Source: a virus. Taken from it: 22,324 nucleotides of DNA. Of the stretch, positions 1 through 7,716 are shown piece by piece. The notes beneath the pieces were generated by a model. That model searched no databases, was not told where the DNA came from, and worked only from the letters and a program-made list of their open reading frames with translations. The translations under genes were made by a program, and so were the position numbers. Position 1 is the first letter of the stretch. Every line of letters starts with the position of its first letter. Location: positions 1-22,324 of the IMG/VR virus record IMGVR_UViG_3300035704_000306. One strand, given 5' to 3'.

Positions 1-104
1 CCCTAATAGCGAGCAGGCACTTTGTTGCATGCAAAGGATCACACCATTGGGATCCACTACGGGACAGTAGGTTGAAGGGCTAACCCTTGCGTCGCGTTTA
101 GGTA

Positions 105-132
105 TATCTAGGGCTTCTTTGAGGCCTAGATA
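105..132. promoter_or_regulatory. Inverted repeat ahead of the ATPase gene
   Basis: TATCTAGG (105-112) and CCTAGATA (125-132) form a perfect 8-bp inverted repeat with a 12-base loop. It ends 11 bases before the ATG at 144. It could be an operator or a leader hairpin. No clear Shine-Dalgarno sequence sits between it and the start codon. The function is inferred from position only. Confidence 0.35.
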
Positions 133-143
133 AGTATAAACCG

Positions 144-1343
144 ATGGATTGCTTCAAGAACCCTTACCGACCGACTGCTGGCGCAGCGCCTCCCGCCCTA
201 GTCGGTCGCGATGGCCTAATTGAGGAGTTTTGCGATGCGCTCAAGCGCACCCTAGATAGAAGACCGAGCAAGAGCATAATGCCGATCGGACTTCGGGGAG
301 TGGGAAAGACGGTTTTGCTGAACCGATTCGTTGCGGACGCCCGTGCCCTTGGCTTCGAAGTCTGCGACATCGAAGCAGAAGAAGACGGCAACCTTAGAAG
401 CGTGCTGATCGTTCGTCTCCGGAAGGCGCTACTTTCACTCGATGGCGTTGCGCGCGCGAAGCAAACGATTTCAGCGCTGGTATCGAAGGCCATGGCCGTT
501 CTAAAAAGTTTTGCCATGACGACGCCCGACGGAACCCAGTTTTCCATCGGTGTGGATGCACTTCAAGGCAGTGCAGACTCCGGGATCCTTAGCGACGATG
601 TTACGGACGTACTCGTCGCCGTCGGTGAGGCGGCTCGCGACGTCGATGCTGGGTTACTCATTGCGATAGACGAACTTCAGTATCTGGACGAGTCGGAATT
701 TGCTGCGCTGATAATGGCGGTTCACAAGACGACGCAACTGGATCTGCCAGTCATGTTCGTTGGAACGGGACTGCCGTCAATACCCGGAAAAGTAGGTGCC
801 GCAAAGTCGTACGCAGAACGCCTCTTTGATTTTCCGCATATAGGCTCGCTCGCACCGCATGACGCGAAAATAGCCGTCACAAGGCCCGCGTTTGAGCAAG
901 GCGTGCGTTTCCAGAATGACGCCTTGGATGAAATCTACCATATTACGGAAGGATATCCATATTTCATTCAAGAGTGGGCGTATCACATTTGGAATAATGC
1001 AAGAGGTTCGATAATAGGGATCAAGGACGTCATGGACGTTAGAGTATTTGTAAGAGAAGCTCTGGATAAGAGCTTCTTTCTCGTTCGTCTTGACCGGCTC
1101 AATGCTTCGGAAAAAGACTACATGAAAGCCATGGCAGAATTGGGTCCTGGTCCCCATCGATCGGCCGACATAGCGGAGCGATACGGAGCAAAAATGGAAT
1201 CCGTGAGTCCTCTTCGGTCGCAGCTCATCAAGAAGGGGATGATCTACAACCCCTCTCACGGAGATACGGCATTTACGGTGCCACTCTTCGATGATTTCTT
1301 GCGGCGTACTTTGACCACCCGAAGTCGCAAGAAGAAGCTCTAG
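144..1343 (+). CDS. AAA/ORC-type P-loop ATPase with C-terminal winged helix
   Basis: This 399-aa protein is predicted to be a cytoplasmic STAND/ORC-like ATPase that couples ATP binding to DNA or protein switching; the partner is unknown. The Walker A motif is GLRGVGKT (residues 49-56). Walker B is LLIAIDE (171-177, with D176 and E177), and a sensor-1-like strand FVGTGLP lies at 205-211. The EGYPYF motif near 269-274 is typical of ORC/Cdc6-like and archaeal-type ATPases. Residues about 325-390 look like a winged helix, and the protein ends in a basic RSRKKKL tail. The N-terminal NPYRP...LVGRD is the usual lead-in of this family. The gene stands alone, with no neighbour on its strand for over 800 bases. 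Its second half appears more AT-rich than the phage-like genes to the right. Family is fairly sure; the biological role is not. Confidence 0.8.
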   Translation: MDCFKNPYRPTAGAAPPALVGRDGLIEEFCDALKRTLDRRPSKSIMPIGLRGVGKTVLLNRFVADARALGFEVCDIEAEEDGNLRSVLIVRLRKALLSLDGVARAKQTISALVSKAMAVLKSFAMTTPDGTQFSIGVDALQGSADSGILSDDVTDVLVAVGEAARDVDAGLLIAIDELQYLDESEFAALIMAVHKTTQLDLPVMFVGTGLPSIPGKVGAAKSYAERLFDFPHIGSLAPHDAKIAVTRPAFEQGVRFQNDALDEIYHITEGYPYFIQEWAYHIWNNARGSIIGIKDVMDVRVFVREALDKSFFLVRLDRLNASEKDYMKAMAELGPGPHRSADIAERYGAKMESVSPLRSQLIKKGMIYNPSHGDTAFTVPLFDDFLRRTLTTRSRKKKL

Positions 1344-1491
1344 CCAGGAGAGGCCTGGGGTCTACCCGAGCACATACGCCGAGGAGGCGCGGTATCTCCC
1401 AGCGCGTACCGCCGGCGCCCGGAATGCCGAGCTTAGCCCGGCGTGCTTGTAGCGAGCTCCAATCGCGTGAAGGCCTAGGTGTTCAACTGCT

Positions 1492-1518
1492 GAATCGCGT
1501 GAATCGCGTGAATCGCGT
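1492..1518 (+). repeat. Three tandem 9-bp repeats
   Basis: GAATCGCGT is repeated three times without spacers. A further AATCGCGTG lies upstream near 1461. In the frame that stays open to about 1570 the repeats encode (N-R-V)n. This looks like slippage-type micro-repetition in a decayed gene end. Confidence 0.6.
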
Positions 1519-1635
1519 CACCTACAACGACGTCTATCGCGCGTACCTGCGCCGTTGGATTCTGCGTTAGATCGGCGACTACGAGCATGCCATCCGGGGC
1601 GCGGAGACGCTCCCCACTAAGGGCTGCTAAAAAGA

Positions 1636-1670
1636 TTAGAGCGGATGACCTTTGGGGCCGCCCGCTCTAG
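1636..1670. terminator. Possible hairpin, weak terminator candidate
   Basis: TTAGAGCGG (1636-1644) pairs with CCGCTCTAG (1662-1670), 9 bp with one wobble pair and a 17-base loop. No T-run follows on either strand, so calling it a terminator is speculative; it may only be a structural relic. Confidence 0.2.
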
Positions 1671-1716
1671 TCGCATCTAGAATACACGCTGGTCACTCCT
1701 TTCACGCGTTACGTCG

Positions 1717-1797
1717 CTAGACGAACATACGCAATAGGTGGATGGCCATTTGGATGGCGAATCCGAGGACCGTGAGAATGTTTATTGCTAAAATCAC
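1717..1797 (-). CDS. Possible 26-aa hydrophobic membrane peptide
   Basis: From a GTG at 1797 on the minus strand a 26-codon frame runs to TAG at 1717-1719. The peptide is almost entirely hydrophobic (begins MILAINILTVLGFAI, ends HLLRMFV) and could form one transmembrane helix. A strong GGAGG lies upstream on the same strand, about 11 bases from the GTG, which is slightly long. Peptides of this kind occur as small membrane proteins and as type I toxins. Nothing here shows an antisense RNA, so no function is assigned. A longer frame on the same strand (1709-1891) looks like random sequence. Confidence 0.25.
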   Translation of the reverse strand: MILAINILTVLGFAIQMAIHLLRMFV

Positions 1798-2190
1798 TGG
1801 CTGGATTACCTCCCTTCTTGATACTCGGTAGATCGCAGCCAAGGCGGCGAGTGATCGTGCCTGACTCCTGGGACCTTGCCTCCGACCCCATGGTTTCGTA
1901 GCGGTAAAATCTGAGGTAACTCAGCGGTCGTGCGCCCGGCGACGAACCCAGTACAACGTATAATTATGTCCGGGATTTCCACTCGCCAGAAGCTCCATTT
2001 GTCGCTACGTCAGTCAGGTCATGGCCATTAGAAGTGCCTCGCGGCCCGACTGGTTTTGTCCTTAGCATTGTTATCGATATCACTAAGAGGGCGTTCGCGC
2101 TTGGAGGAGTCATTTCTTTGGCCTGTATGGGGACCGCGCCTAAGACCGTCGAATAACTCGGAACACAGCTCTTCTCAGGAGACGATCGCA

Positions 2191-3162
2191 TTGTCGTACC
2201 CACGTAAGTGCACCGCTTTCGCGGCTACAGTGATGCTCGTTGCTTGCACCGCCGCTCCGTCGTCGCAGCCTCAGAGTCCGAACGTTCTCCCGGCAGCGCT
2301 CCACGCACCGTCCCCGCACGGATCGTGGATGGATCCGAGCGCGACGAGCCAGCGGCTGTTCTACGTGTCGGATACGGGAAACGATGCGGTGTACGTGTAC
2401 GGGGCGTCGTCAAACAACCTCGTCGGGACGCTCACGCATTTCAGTCAGCCGCTGGGCGAATGCGTAGACGCCAAAAGCGACGTCTGGATCGTCGATTCCA
2501 ACGGGCTCACCGAATACGCACACGGCGGCACCAAATCTATCGGATCGATCAGCATGTACCCTCGTTATTATGGCGATCACCCATACAGCTGCGCGATCGA
2601 CCCGACATCTGGTGAGATCGCCATCTCAATCATCAACCGGTATCAAGGGAACGATGCGGGGCTAGTGCTGGTTTGCGATTCGGAAGGGGATTGCACGTCA
2701 TATGTCACGCATGCTCGCGCCTACATCTATTTCGTGTCGTATAATAAGAACGGCGACCTCTACGCCGACGGAATAAAGATCGACAAAAATATTCTTTGGA
2801 TGGCGATGCGTCCCCACGGCGGGGTCTTCCAGAAGTTCACGATCAAAGGGGCAACAATCAAGTCGCCCGGAGCTTTGGTCAACGCAGAAGGCGTTTTTTC
2901 CGTTGGCGCGCCCGGATCATCCGGTAACTCCATGATTTACCAGGTTGCCGCAGACGGCACGGTGACCGGTACCACGCAACTCTCGCAGGCGAACGGATGC
3001 AGTCAGTTCGCGATCGCAGGGAATACGCAGTCCGCGCATGTGACCTGCCCCAATGTCGGCGGCGCGAACGTCACCAAGTACGACTATCCGGCCGGTGGAG
3101 ATCCGGTCGTGACGATCAAAGGCAAATTCGCACGGCCGTTCGCGGCCGTTTACAGCAATTAA
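2191..3162 (+). CDS. Secreted lipoprotein, predicted beta-propeller (paralogue A)
   Basis: This 323-aa protein is predicted to be an envelope lipoprotein. I chose the TTG at 2191 because AGGAGA (2177-2182) lies 8 bases upstream and translation then gives a compact lipoprotein signal peptide with lipobox L-V-A-C (Cys19). Upstream in-frame ATGs give a 45-residue extension without signal character. After the signal there is a low-complexity Ser/Pro linker, then repeated LYVSDTGNDAV, VDAKSDVWIVD, EYAHGG and CAIDPTSGEIAIS motifs. These resemble blade motifs of NHL/SMP-30-like propellers. It is clearly paralogous to the next gene, with the same order of LFYVSD/LLYVSD, GECVDA, EYAHGGT and SIDPxTG motifs. 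Binding partner or substrate cannot be read from the sequence. Confidence 0.75.
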   Translation: MSYPRKCTAFAATVMLVACTAAPSSQPQSPNVLPAALHAPSPHGSWMDPSATSQRLFYVSDTGNDAVYVYGASSNNLVGTLTHFSQPLGECVDAKSDVWIVDSNGLTEYAHGGTKSIGSISMYPRYYGDHPYSCAIDPTSGEIAISIINRYQGNDAGLVLVCDSEGDCTSYVTHARAYIYFVSYNKNGDLYADGIKIDKNILWMAMRPHGGVFQKFTIKGATIKSPGALVNAEGVFSVGAPGSSGNSMIYQVAADGTVTGTTQLSQANGCSQFAIAGNTQSAHVTCPNVGGANVTKYDYPAGGDPVVTIKGKFARPFAAVYSN

Positions 3163-3510
3163 AAAGAACGCTTCCTAGGATATCGCGACCGCAGTAATGC
3201 CAGATCGGCAGGCTCGCCAAAAGCGCACAATGGCCAAGCCTTCACGTTTGCCAAAAACCAGCGTCGGAAACTCTTTGGATGCTATCGTTTCGGGCGCTCA
3301 AGAAAACCCTTTTGCCGCAAAGATGCTCTGCTTGGCTTTCTCAATTCGTGCAATGCGTGTCGCCGGCCGCTTGGCTCCGGTAAAGTGGTAGAGGTAGCCC
3401 CGTCGCCTTCCAGGCGCCACAGGACTGGGCGGGGATCTCGTCGCCGTTCGGCGCAGTCGTCAGCCAATAGCGTTATGCCGTCACGTTCTATCGGTGGCAT
3501 GGAGGTTCGG
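3163..3510. other. Intergenic interval between paralogous lipoproteins
   Basis: About 350 bases separate the two lipoprotein genes. I see no convincing gene, promoter or terminator in it. The 64-codon frame at 3197-3391 lacks a ribosome binding site and any family character. The only clear signal is GGAGG at 3501-3505, which serves the downstream gene. Confidence 0.5.
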
Positions 3511-4470
3511 ATGAAACACATCCCCATTCGGTCGTTTTTGGCATGCCTGGCGTCGATGGTAATTTTTTCGAGCGGATGCAGCGGAGCGCCCAACCCCGAA
3601 ACGCAGGGCGCCATGCCCGGCGTTCAATTGCGGGAGCCGTTTCTGACGACCCCGTCTACGACGAAGCAAAACTTGCTGTACGTTTCCGACCCCGGAATCG
3701 GCGCCGTGGTTGTGTACGCGTACTTGCCTGCGAGGATCGTCTTTGTCGGATTGCTCGAGGGTACATCGTACGCAGCGGGAGAGTGCGTCGACGCCGCACA
3801 GAATGTGTGGGTTGCCGCGCATGGTGTGCTCCTCGAATACGCCCACGGCGGTACCAATCCGGTCGCCTTGCTCTCCACACCCTTAGGGAGTGCAACGGAC
3901 TGCTCGATCGACCCGCTAACAGGAAATCTCGCGGCGGTCAGCAGCTTCGGGAACGGCGGCGCGGTCGCCATCTTCAAGAAGGCTGGCGGTACGCCGAAGG
4001 TCTTTGTCGATCGAAACATCCATCAAAGCTATACGTGCGCGTACGACGGCACGGGGAATCTCTTCGTTGACGGTTACTCGAGCACAGAAACGTTCATTCT
4101 CGCAGAACTCCCGAGGGGAGCGAGACACTTTCGTACGATTCAGTTGAACCAGGCGTTCTCCGGTCCCGGCGACATGCAATGGGACGGCAAGTACCTCGTT
4201 ATCGACGATCCGAGAGAAGCGGTCATGTATCAGTTCTCCATCGCTGGAAGTACGGGGAGTGAAGTCGGATCGACGCCGCTGAACGGCTCGGGTTATGTGT
4301 CAAGGTTCTTTGTCGAGAAAGGCCGCGCGATCGTTCCCTTCCAAGGGAATCAGGGTGGCGTCGTCAACCTTTATCGCTACCCAGGGGGTGGATTCCGCAC
4401 CAGAACCATACGGAATTTCAGTGCTCCGGTTGCGGCCGTCGTCAGCCTCGGGTCGAGCCAGGGACCCTAG
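3511..4470 (+). CDS. Secreted lipoprotein, predicted beta-propeller (paralogue B)
   Basis: This 319-aa protein is a paralogue of the preceding gene. The ATG at 3511 is chosen because GGAGG (3501-3505) lies 5 bases upstream and the protein then opens with a standard signal: a basic MKHIPIR start, a hydrophobic core and a FSSGC lipobox (Cys23). Blade-like motifs follow: LLYVSDPGIGAVVVY, GECVDAAQNVWV, EYAHGGTNP, CSIDPLTGNLA, and a later CAYDGTGNLFVDG. The paralogues differ most in their C-terminal halves. Its TAG stop (4468-4470) shares the palindrome CTAG with the stop of the convergent NHL gene, so the two genes overlap tail to tail. The in-frame ATG at 3499 is less likely since it lies upstream of the ribosome binding site. 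Confidence 0.75.
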   Translation: MKHIPIRSFLACLASMVIFSSGCSGAPNPETQGAMPGVQLREPFLTTPSTTKQNLLYVSDPGIGAVVVYAYLPARIVFVGLLEGTSYAAGECVDAAQNVWVAAHGVLLEYAHGGTNPVALLSTPLGSATDCSIDPLTGNLAAVSSFGNGGAVAIFKKAGGTPKVFVDRNIHQSYTCAYDGTGNLFVDGYSSTETFILAELPRGARHFRTIQLNQAFSGPGDMQWDGKYLVIDDPREAVMYQFSIAGSTGSEVGSTPLNGSGYVSRFFVEKGRAIVPFQGNQGGVVNLYRYPGGGFRTRTIRNFSAPVAAVVSLGSSQGP

Positions 4471-5528
4471 CGTGCGAGAATTCCGTAAACGTTCGTGCGG
4501 AGCTTCGTCCCGCTAGTAAAGCCGGAGATGGATTGCGTTGGGTAATTGTTACCGTAAACCCCGGCCGCGAACTCCTCAACGATGCCATCGTAAACCGAGC
4601 AGCCGGCGAACACGTTGCCGGCGGCATCCACCGCGACGCTGGTCGTATTGTCCAAGCCGGTCTTATCTCCAGCAATCGTTTGGATCGGAGCAACGTTTCC
4701 GCTGGATCCAGCAGCGAAGATTGCAATACTTTGTTGCACACCACCATCATAATTATTAGCAACGTAGAGGTTTCCGCCGGCATCGAAAGCTATTCCACCA
4801 TTTCGAGACGCGAGCTGAGTGTTCAGGCCACCTATCGACCTGATAGGTAATACGTTGCCGTTTGCGCCCGGCGCATAAACGGTGATCGTTCCCGTACCGC
4901 CCGCGAGGCTCGCATTTGCCACGTAGAGGTCCCCGCTGCTGTCGAAAGCGATTCCGGCGGGGTAATACAATCCCGTCTTCATCCCGCTGATCTTCCGAAT
5001 CGGTTTCACGTTTCCAGTTGCGCTTGCAGCGTACACGGTAATGCTGTCGGCATGAAACTCGAGGCTGCCGTCGTTGGCGACGTAGACGTTGCCGTCTTGA
5101 TCGACCGCAATCCCGCGCGGATTATCTAGCCCCGTCTTCGAGCCGGTGATGCGGGCGATCGGCTCGTCGTTTATGCCGAAGCTCCCAGCCCCGTATACGG
5201 TGATGGAATGTAAGTTCGTAACGTAGATGTTAGCGGCAGTATCGAACGTGATGCCCATCGGCTGGTTGAGGCGGGTACGTCTGCCGTAAATCCGCGCGAC
5301 CGGTTTTTGAAATTTGCCATCTATCGGATAGGCGTTGATCGTCGCACCGAGCTTGTATGCAAAAGTCGCAACGTACAGGCAACCACCCGGCGTGCAGCCG
5401 GTAGTCGACCGACCGATGCTGGCTTCAGTCATCTGCCGCAATTCATTTCCCGCGATCCCCGAGGTCGACGGACCGCTACAGGCAGCCATCAACGCGGCCA
5501 CGGCGAGCAGTACACCAAATCTAGTCAT
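4467..5528 (-). CDS. NHL-repeat beta-propeller lipoprotein
   Basis: This 353-aa secreted lipoprotein starts at the ATG at 5528, preceded on the minus strand by AAGGAG with 8 bases of spacing. A longer frame to 5597 lacks both signal peptide and ribosome binding site. Signal: MTRFGVLLAVAALMAAC, Cys17 as lipidation site. The mature part has about six repeats of roughly 50 residues. The recurring core is P-x-GIAxDxxGNxYVAN followed by ITVYAxxAxGNxxPIxxIxG (examples NIYVTN, NVYVAN, DLYVAN, NLYVAN). This matches a six-bladed NHL propeller. Such proteins are common in environmental bacteria and bind ligands or surfaces; the specific role here is unknown. It converges on the neighbouring lipoprotein, sharing four bases. 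Confidence 0.85.
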   Translation of the reverse strand: MTRFGVLLAVAALMAACSGPSTSGIAGNELRQMTEASIGRSTTGCTPGGCLYVATFAYKLGATINAYPIDGKFQKPVARIYGRRTRLNQPMGITFDTAANIYVTNLHSITVYGAGSFGINDEPIARITGSKTGLDNPRGIAVDQDGNVYVANDGSLEFHADSITVYAASATGNVKPIRKISGMKTGLYYPAGIAFDSSGDLYVANASLAGGTGTITVYAPGANGNVLPIRSIGGLNTQLASRNGGIAFDAGGNLYVANNYDGGVQQSIAIFAAGSSGNVAPIQTIAGDKTGLDNTTSVAVDAAGNVFAGCSVYDGIVEEFAAGVYGNNYPTQSISGFTSGTKLRTNVYGILAR

Positions 5529-5712
5529 CGAAAGTCTCCTTCGACGGCAAGGCGAAGCGTGGCCTGGGCTCGTTCCACGAGCGGGGCTGGGTTCCATCGC
5601 GTTGCTGCCGCCACGATCGGCGGCGCGGCTGCGGGGCGGCTAGGCTCTCGGCCGGCGTGACGCCTGGCGATCGGCGCGAGGGACCAGCGGCGCTACGTAC
5701 GTTTCGCTTTAG

Positions 5713-6594
5713 TTAAAACCGCGCTTCGGGTGGATGAAGGCTGGATCCCTGAAGCCTTTTCATCTCACCGACGCGTACACGCAATGGCAAGTGAAAGGCC
5801 CAAACGGTAAATCCGTATCTGGTCGAACCGTCAGGCACGTTCACGAAACACTTCGTAATAGCCTAAATTGGGGAGTCCGCCGCGAACTTCTCAGCCGGAA
5901 TGTCGCCGATCTCGTGAGCGACGACGATCTCCCTAAGGTGGTCAAACCAAAGCCCGTCGCACTGACAGAAGAGGAAGTTCGGGACCTCCTGAAAGAGGCC
6001 AAGTCTCCCACAGGGCGCTCGAAGAAACGCGGCTATCTGAGCTCCCAGCCGTGGTTTTACCCGGCAGTTGCCTTCGCGGTGTACACCGGAGCCCGGCGCG
6101 GGGAAGTGTTGGCCTTGCGATGGAGTGACGCAAACCTTGACAAGGGGTCCGTCACGATCGCCAGATCAATTACGGAGCAAATGGAGATTAAGTCTCCTAA
6201 GAACGATCGGACGAGGACGGTCTCGGTGCCTGATAAGCTCTGCGCGATTCTCAAAAGTCACAGAGCAGAGCAGGCCAAAGAACGGCTCGCGCTCGGAGCC
6301 TCATACAAGGATGAGGATTTTGTTTTCGCTCATGCGGACGGCTCGCCCGTAGACCCGTGGAACTTTGGTCGGGCGGTGATCGACTGCATCAAGCGGGCCA
6401 AAGTCACGCATATCACGCTACACGGGCTTCGCGACACCCACGCGAGCCTGTGTGCCAAGGCTGGCGTTCCGCTCGAAGTCGTAAGTCAGGGCCTCGGCCA
6501 TGCGTCTATTGGTATCACGGCCGAGCGGTACTTACACGTTTACTCAGACAGAGATGCCGACGCGGCTCGAGCCTTCGAGAGGTTGGTGGGCTAG
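5713..6594 (+). pseudogene. N-terminally truncated tyrosine integrase (relic)
   Basis: Only the end of the core-binding domain and the catalytic domain of a phage-type tyrosine recombinase remain. From the ATG at 5734 it encodes 286 aa. In-frame codons upstream of that ATG (LKPRFGW, back to a TAG at 5710-5712) still resemble the P-x-[LF]-G element of integrase core-binding domains, so the ATG is probably not the native start. Compared with the 384-aa integrase at 18996 about 100 N-terminal residues are missing, including the arm-binding domain. Catalytic residues look intact (numbering from 5734): R121 in YTGARRGE, Lys near 154-156, H230 and R233 in LHGLRDTH, H256 in GLGHAS, Y266 in ERYLHV. 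It ends about 75 bp left of attL, in the same relation to the att repeat as the complete integrase. It is probably left from an earlier insertion. Confidence 0.75.
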
Positions 6595-6600
6595 GGAATC

Positions 6601-6635
6601 AAAAGGCTCCGTTGCATTTCTGTTGCACGGAGCCT
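6601..6635 (-). terminator. Rho-independent terminator for leftward transcription
   Basis: AGGCTCCGT (6604-6612) and ACGGAGCCT (6627-6635) form a perfect 9-bp stem with a 14-base loop. Read on the minus strand the stem is followed by TTTT (6601-6604), the arrangement of an intrinsic terminator. It probably ended the tRNA-Gln/tRNA-Glu transcript before the element separated them. It may also act weakly for the integrase relic read from the left. Confidence 0.5.
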
Positions 6636-6670
6636 CAGGCATCGCGAAAAACTCATATAGGATAAGGACG

Positions 6671-6699
6671 AAAAATGTAGCCCCAGCGGGATTCGAACC
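6671..6699. repeat. attL: distal copy of the tRNA-Glu 3' end
   Basis: These 29 bases are identical to 21087-21115 and correspond on the minus strand to the T-loop/acceptor end of tRNA-Glu plus flanking bases. The sequence then diverges into non-tRNA sequence. ACG plus an A-run on the outer side is also shared, differing by one A. This is the left attachment site. Confidence 0.9.
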
Positions 6700-6801
6700 T
6701 TTGCGCTAACGGAAACGGGCGAAATAGAGGTAGCCGGCGAGCACGAATCGGCCCCCTCCCGGCGTCCAAGACCCTCGATTTCCCTGATTTCTCCAGTTAC
6801 T

Positions 6802-6820
6802 CGTCACCCATCCGTCACCC
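6802..6820 (+). repeat. Left copy of putative integrase arm-site repeat
   Basis: CGTCACCCATCCGTCACCC is an imperfect tandem of CGTCACCC. An identical 19-mer lies at 21036-21054 near the other end, and a 17/19 match at 7533-7551. Its position about 100 bp inside attL fits an arm-type site for the N-terminal domain of the integrase. It directly abuts the stop codon of the gene at 6821. Confidence 0.65.
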
Positions 6821-7507
6821 TCAGGGTGATGGACTGGGGCTGAAAGTAGGCCAGATGTCTTTCACAATTAGCCCATACAGTGGGGCAAAGCAACACGCAT
6901 GAGCTGGCGGGCTGGCCTTTCCGTGGCGACCGCCTAGAGGATGCCAATGCCAGGTGGGACGTAGGCCCGGTTCCTGTGGCGTATTTTCCCAAATGAACTC
7001 GGCGTCGCCGGAGTGTATGCCGAAATCCGGGCTTTCTTCCCCCACCTGGAACCCAAAAACAAGGTACAGGTCATCGATAAGGTTCTGGCTTACGGCTCGG
7101 TCAACGAAGCAAAGCTGAGCAACCGTTTGCGTTGGATCCCCCGAACTACCCGCCTTTATACTGGGAAACCAAAGAACTCTCATCCTATCAGTCGGTAGCG
7201 TCGACGCTGGCCAAGGATTGCGCGAATTCTTGCCCATGCAGTAGACATGAACCTCGTACATATTATCGCGGCCAATGTTCTCTACGACGATGTCCCCCGA
7301 CAAGTTGTCTCCTGATCCTTCGCCGGTAATGCTGACGGCGGGGTACGCCATGAATTTCGGCAGCTCTTCGAGCGGCTTATGCGGCCAATGCGCTTCGACG
7401 AACGATATGAGAAGAATCAGCAGCGTCGGCGCGCCGAAGAAGATCGCGAGCTTGTTGGCGAGGCTGAGCCGGCGGAACCAATGCCATCGCCTAACTAGGT
7501 AAAGCAA
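6821..7507 (-). CDS. Hypothetical single-pass membrane protein
   Basis: I do not recognise this 228-aa protein. A basic start (MLYLVRRWHWFRRLSLANK) precedes one hydrophobic helix at about residues 19-38, followed by a soluble domain presumably outside the membrane. That domain has a beta-rich look (VSITGEGSGDNLSGDIVVENIGRD...). The last about 45 residues are rich in Pro, His and Cys and may not be conserved. The start is a TTG at 7507 without an obvious Shine-Dalgarno sequence, so the true start may differ. It is the leftmost gene of the element, transcribed toward attL, its stop touching an arm-type repeat. Such end positions often hold accessory genes. Confidence 0.5.
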   Translation of the reverse strand: MLYLVRRWHWFRRLSLANKLAIFFGAPTLLILLISFVEAHWPHKPLEELPKFMAYPAVSITGEGSGDNLSGDIVVENIGRDNMYEVHVYCMGKNSRNPWPASTLPTDRMRVLWFPSIKAGSSGDPTQTVAQLCFVDRAVSQNLIDDLYLVFGFQVGEESPDFGIHSGDAEFIWENTPQEPGLRPTWHWHPLGGRHGKASPPAHACCFAPLYGLIVKDIWPTFSPSPSP

Positions 7508-7532
7508 TATTTCTGTCCGCTATCCCAAGGCT

Positions 7533-7551
7533 CGTCATCCGTCCGTCACCC
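7533..7551 (+). repeat. Third, degenerate arm-type repeat
   Basis: CGTCATCCGTCCGTCACCC differs from the two terminal copies at 2 of 19 positions. It overlaps the stop codon of the small Cys-rich gene at 7546. It may be an additional integrase or excisionase site, or a decayed duplicate. Confidence 0.45.
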
Positions 7552-7716
7552 GCGTCGCTGCTTTTCAGGTCGCGGCTTTATGTAGGACGGACACTGACAA
7601 TTCTTCTCGGCCCTGTCCGACTTCTGCCATCCCCAATTGCAAAAGCCGCGTGCGTTTCCATCGGCCGCAACGTGACGCTCCCACGGATGCTCGCATCTGC
7701 GACAGGATGGTATCAT
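7546..7716 (-). CDS. Small Cys-rich (putative zinc-binding) protein
   Basis: This 56-aa protein starts at the ATG at 7716, which overlaps the TGA of the upstream gene in an ATGA arrangement (7713-7716), indicating translational coupling. It begins MIPSCRRCEHPWERH and has cysteines at residues 5, 8, 26, 40 and 42 plus three Trp. The spacing CxxC...C...CxC, with nearby His, suggests one structural zinc site. Basic residues throughout suggest nucleic-acid binding. No named family is recognised. It forms an operon with the putative regulator at 7713-8144. The coupling and Cys pattern make it likely to be a genuine short gene. Confidence 0.55.
   Translation of the reverse strand: MIPSCRRCEHPWERHVAADGNARGFCNWGWQKSDRAEKNCQCPSYIKPRPEKQRRG

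Larger units (their letters stand above)
1344..2190. other. Gene-poor interval with short repeats and a possible micropeptide
   Basis: No conventional gene is supported here. The interval holds three tandem copies of GAATCGCGT (1492-1518). They are followed by an open stretch ending at a TAG near 1570 that reads like a gene tail (VTYNDVYRAYLRRWILR) without a recognisable head. It also holds a 9-bp inverted repeat at 1636-1670 and a possible 26-codon membrane peptide on the minus strand at 1717-1797. It may be the scar of a degraded gene. An in-frame extension of the next lipoprotein back to 2056 is rejected because a much better start exists at 2191. Confidence 0.5.

Noticed and set aside
2056-2190. 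N-terminal extension of the first lipoprotein
   Set aside because: The TTG at 2191 has a good ribosome binding site and begins a proper lipoprotein signal; the extension would bury the signal 45 residues inside.
3197-3391. 64-codon frame between the lipoproteins
   Set aside because: No ribosome binding site, no domain, composition unlike neighbours.
6671-6740. A possible second tRNA-Glu gene at the left repeat
   Set aside because: Only the 3' end of the tRNA is present; beyond 6699 the sequence does not fold or match, so it is an attachment-site copy.
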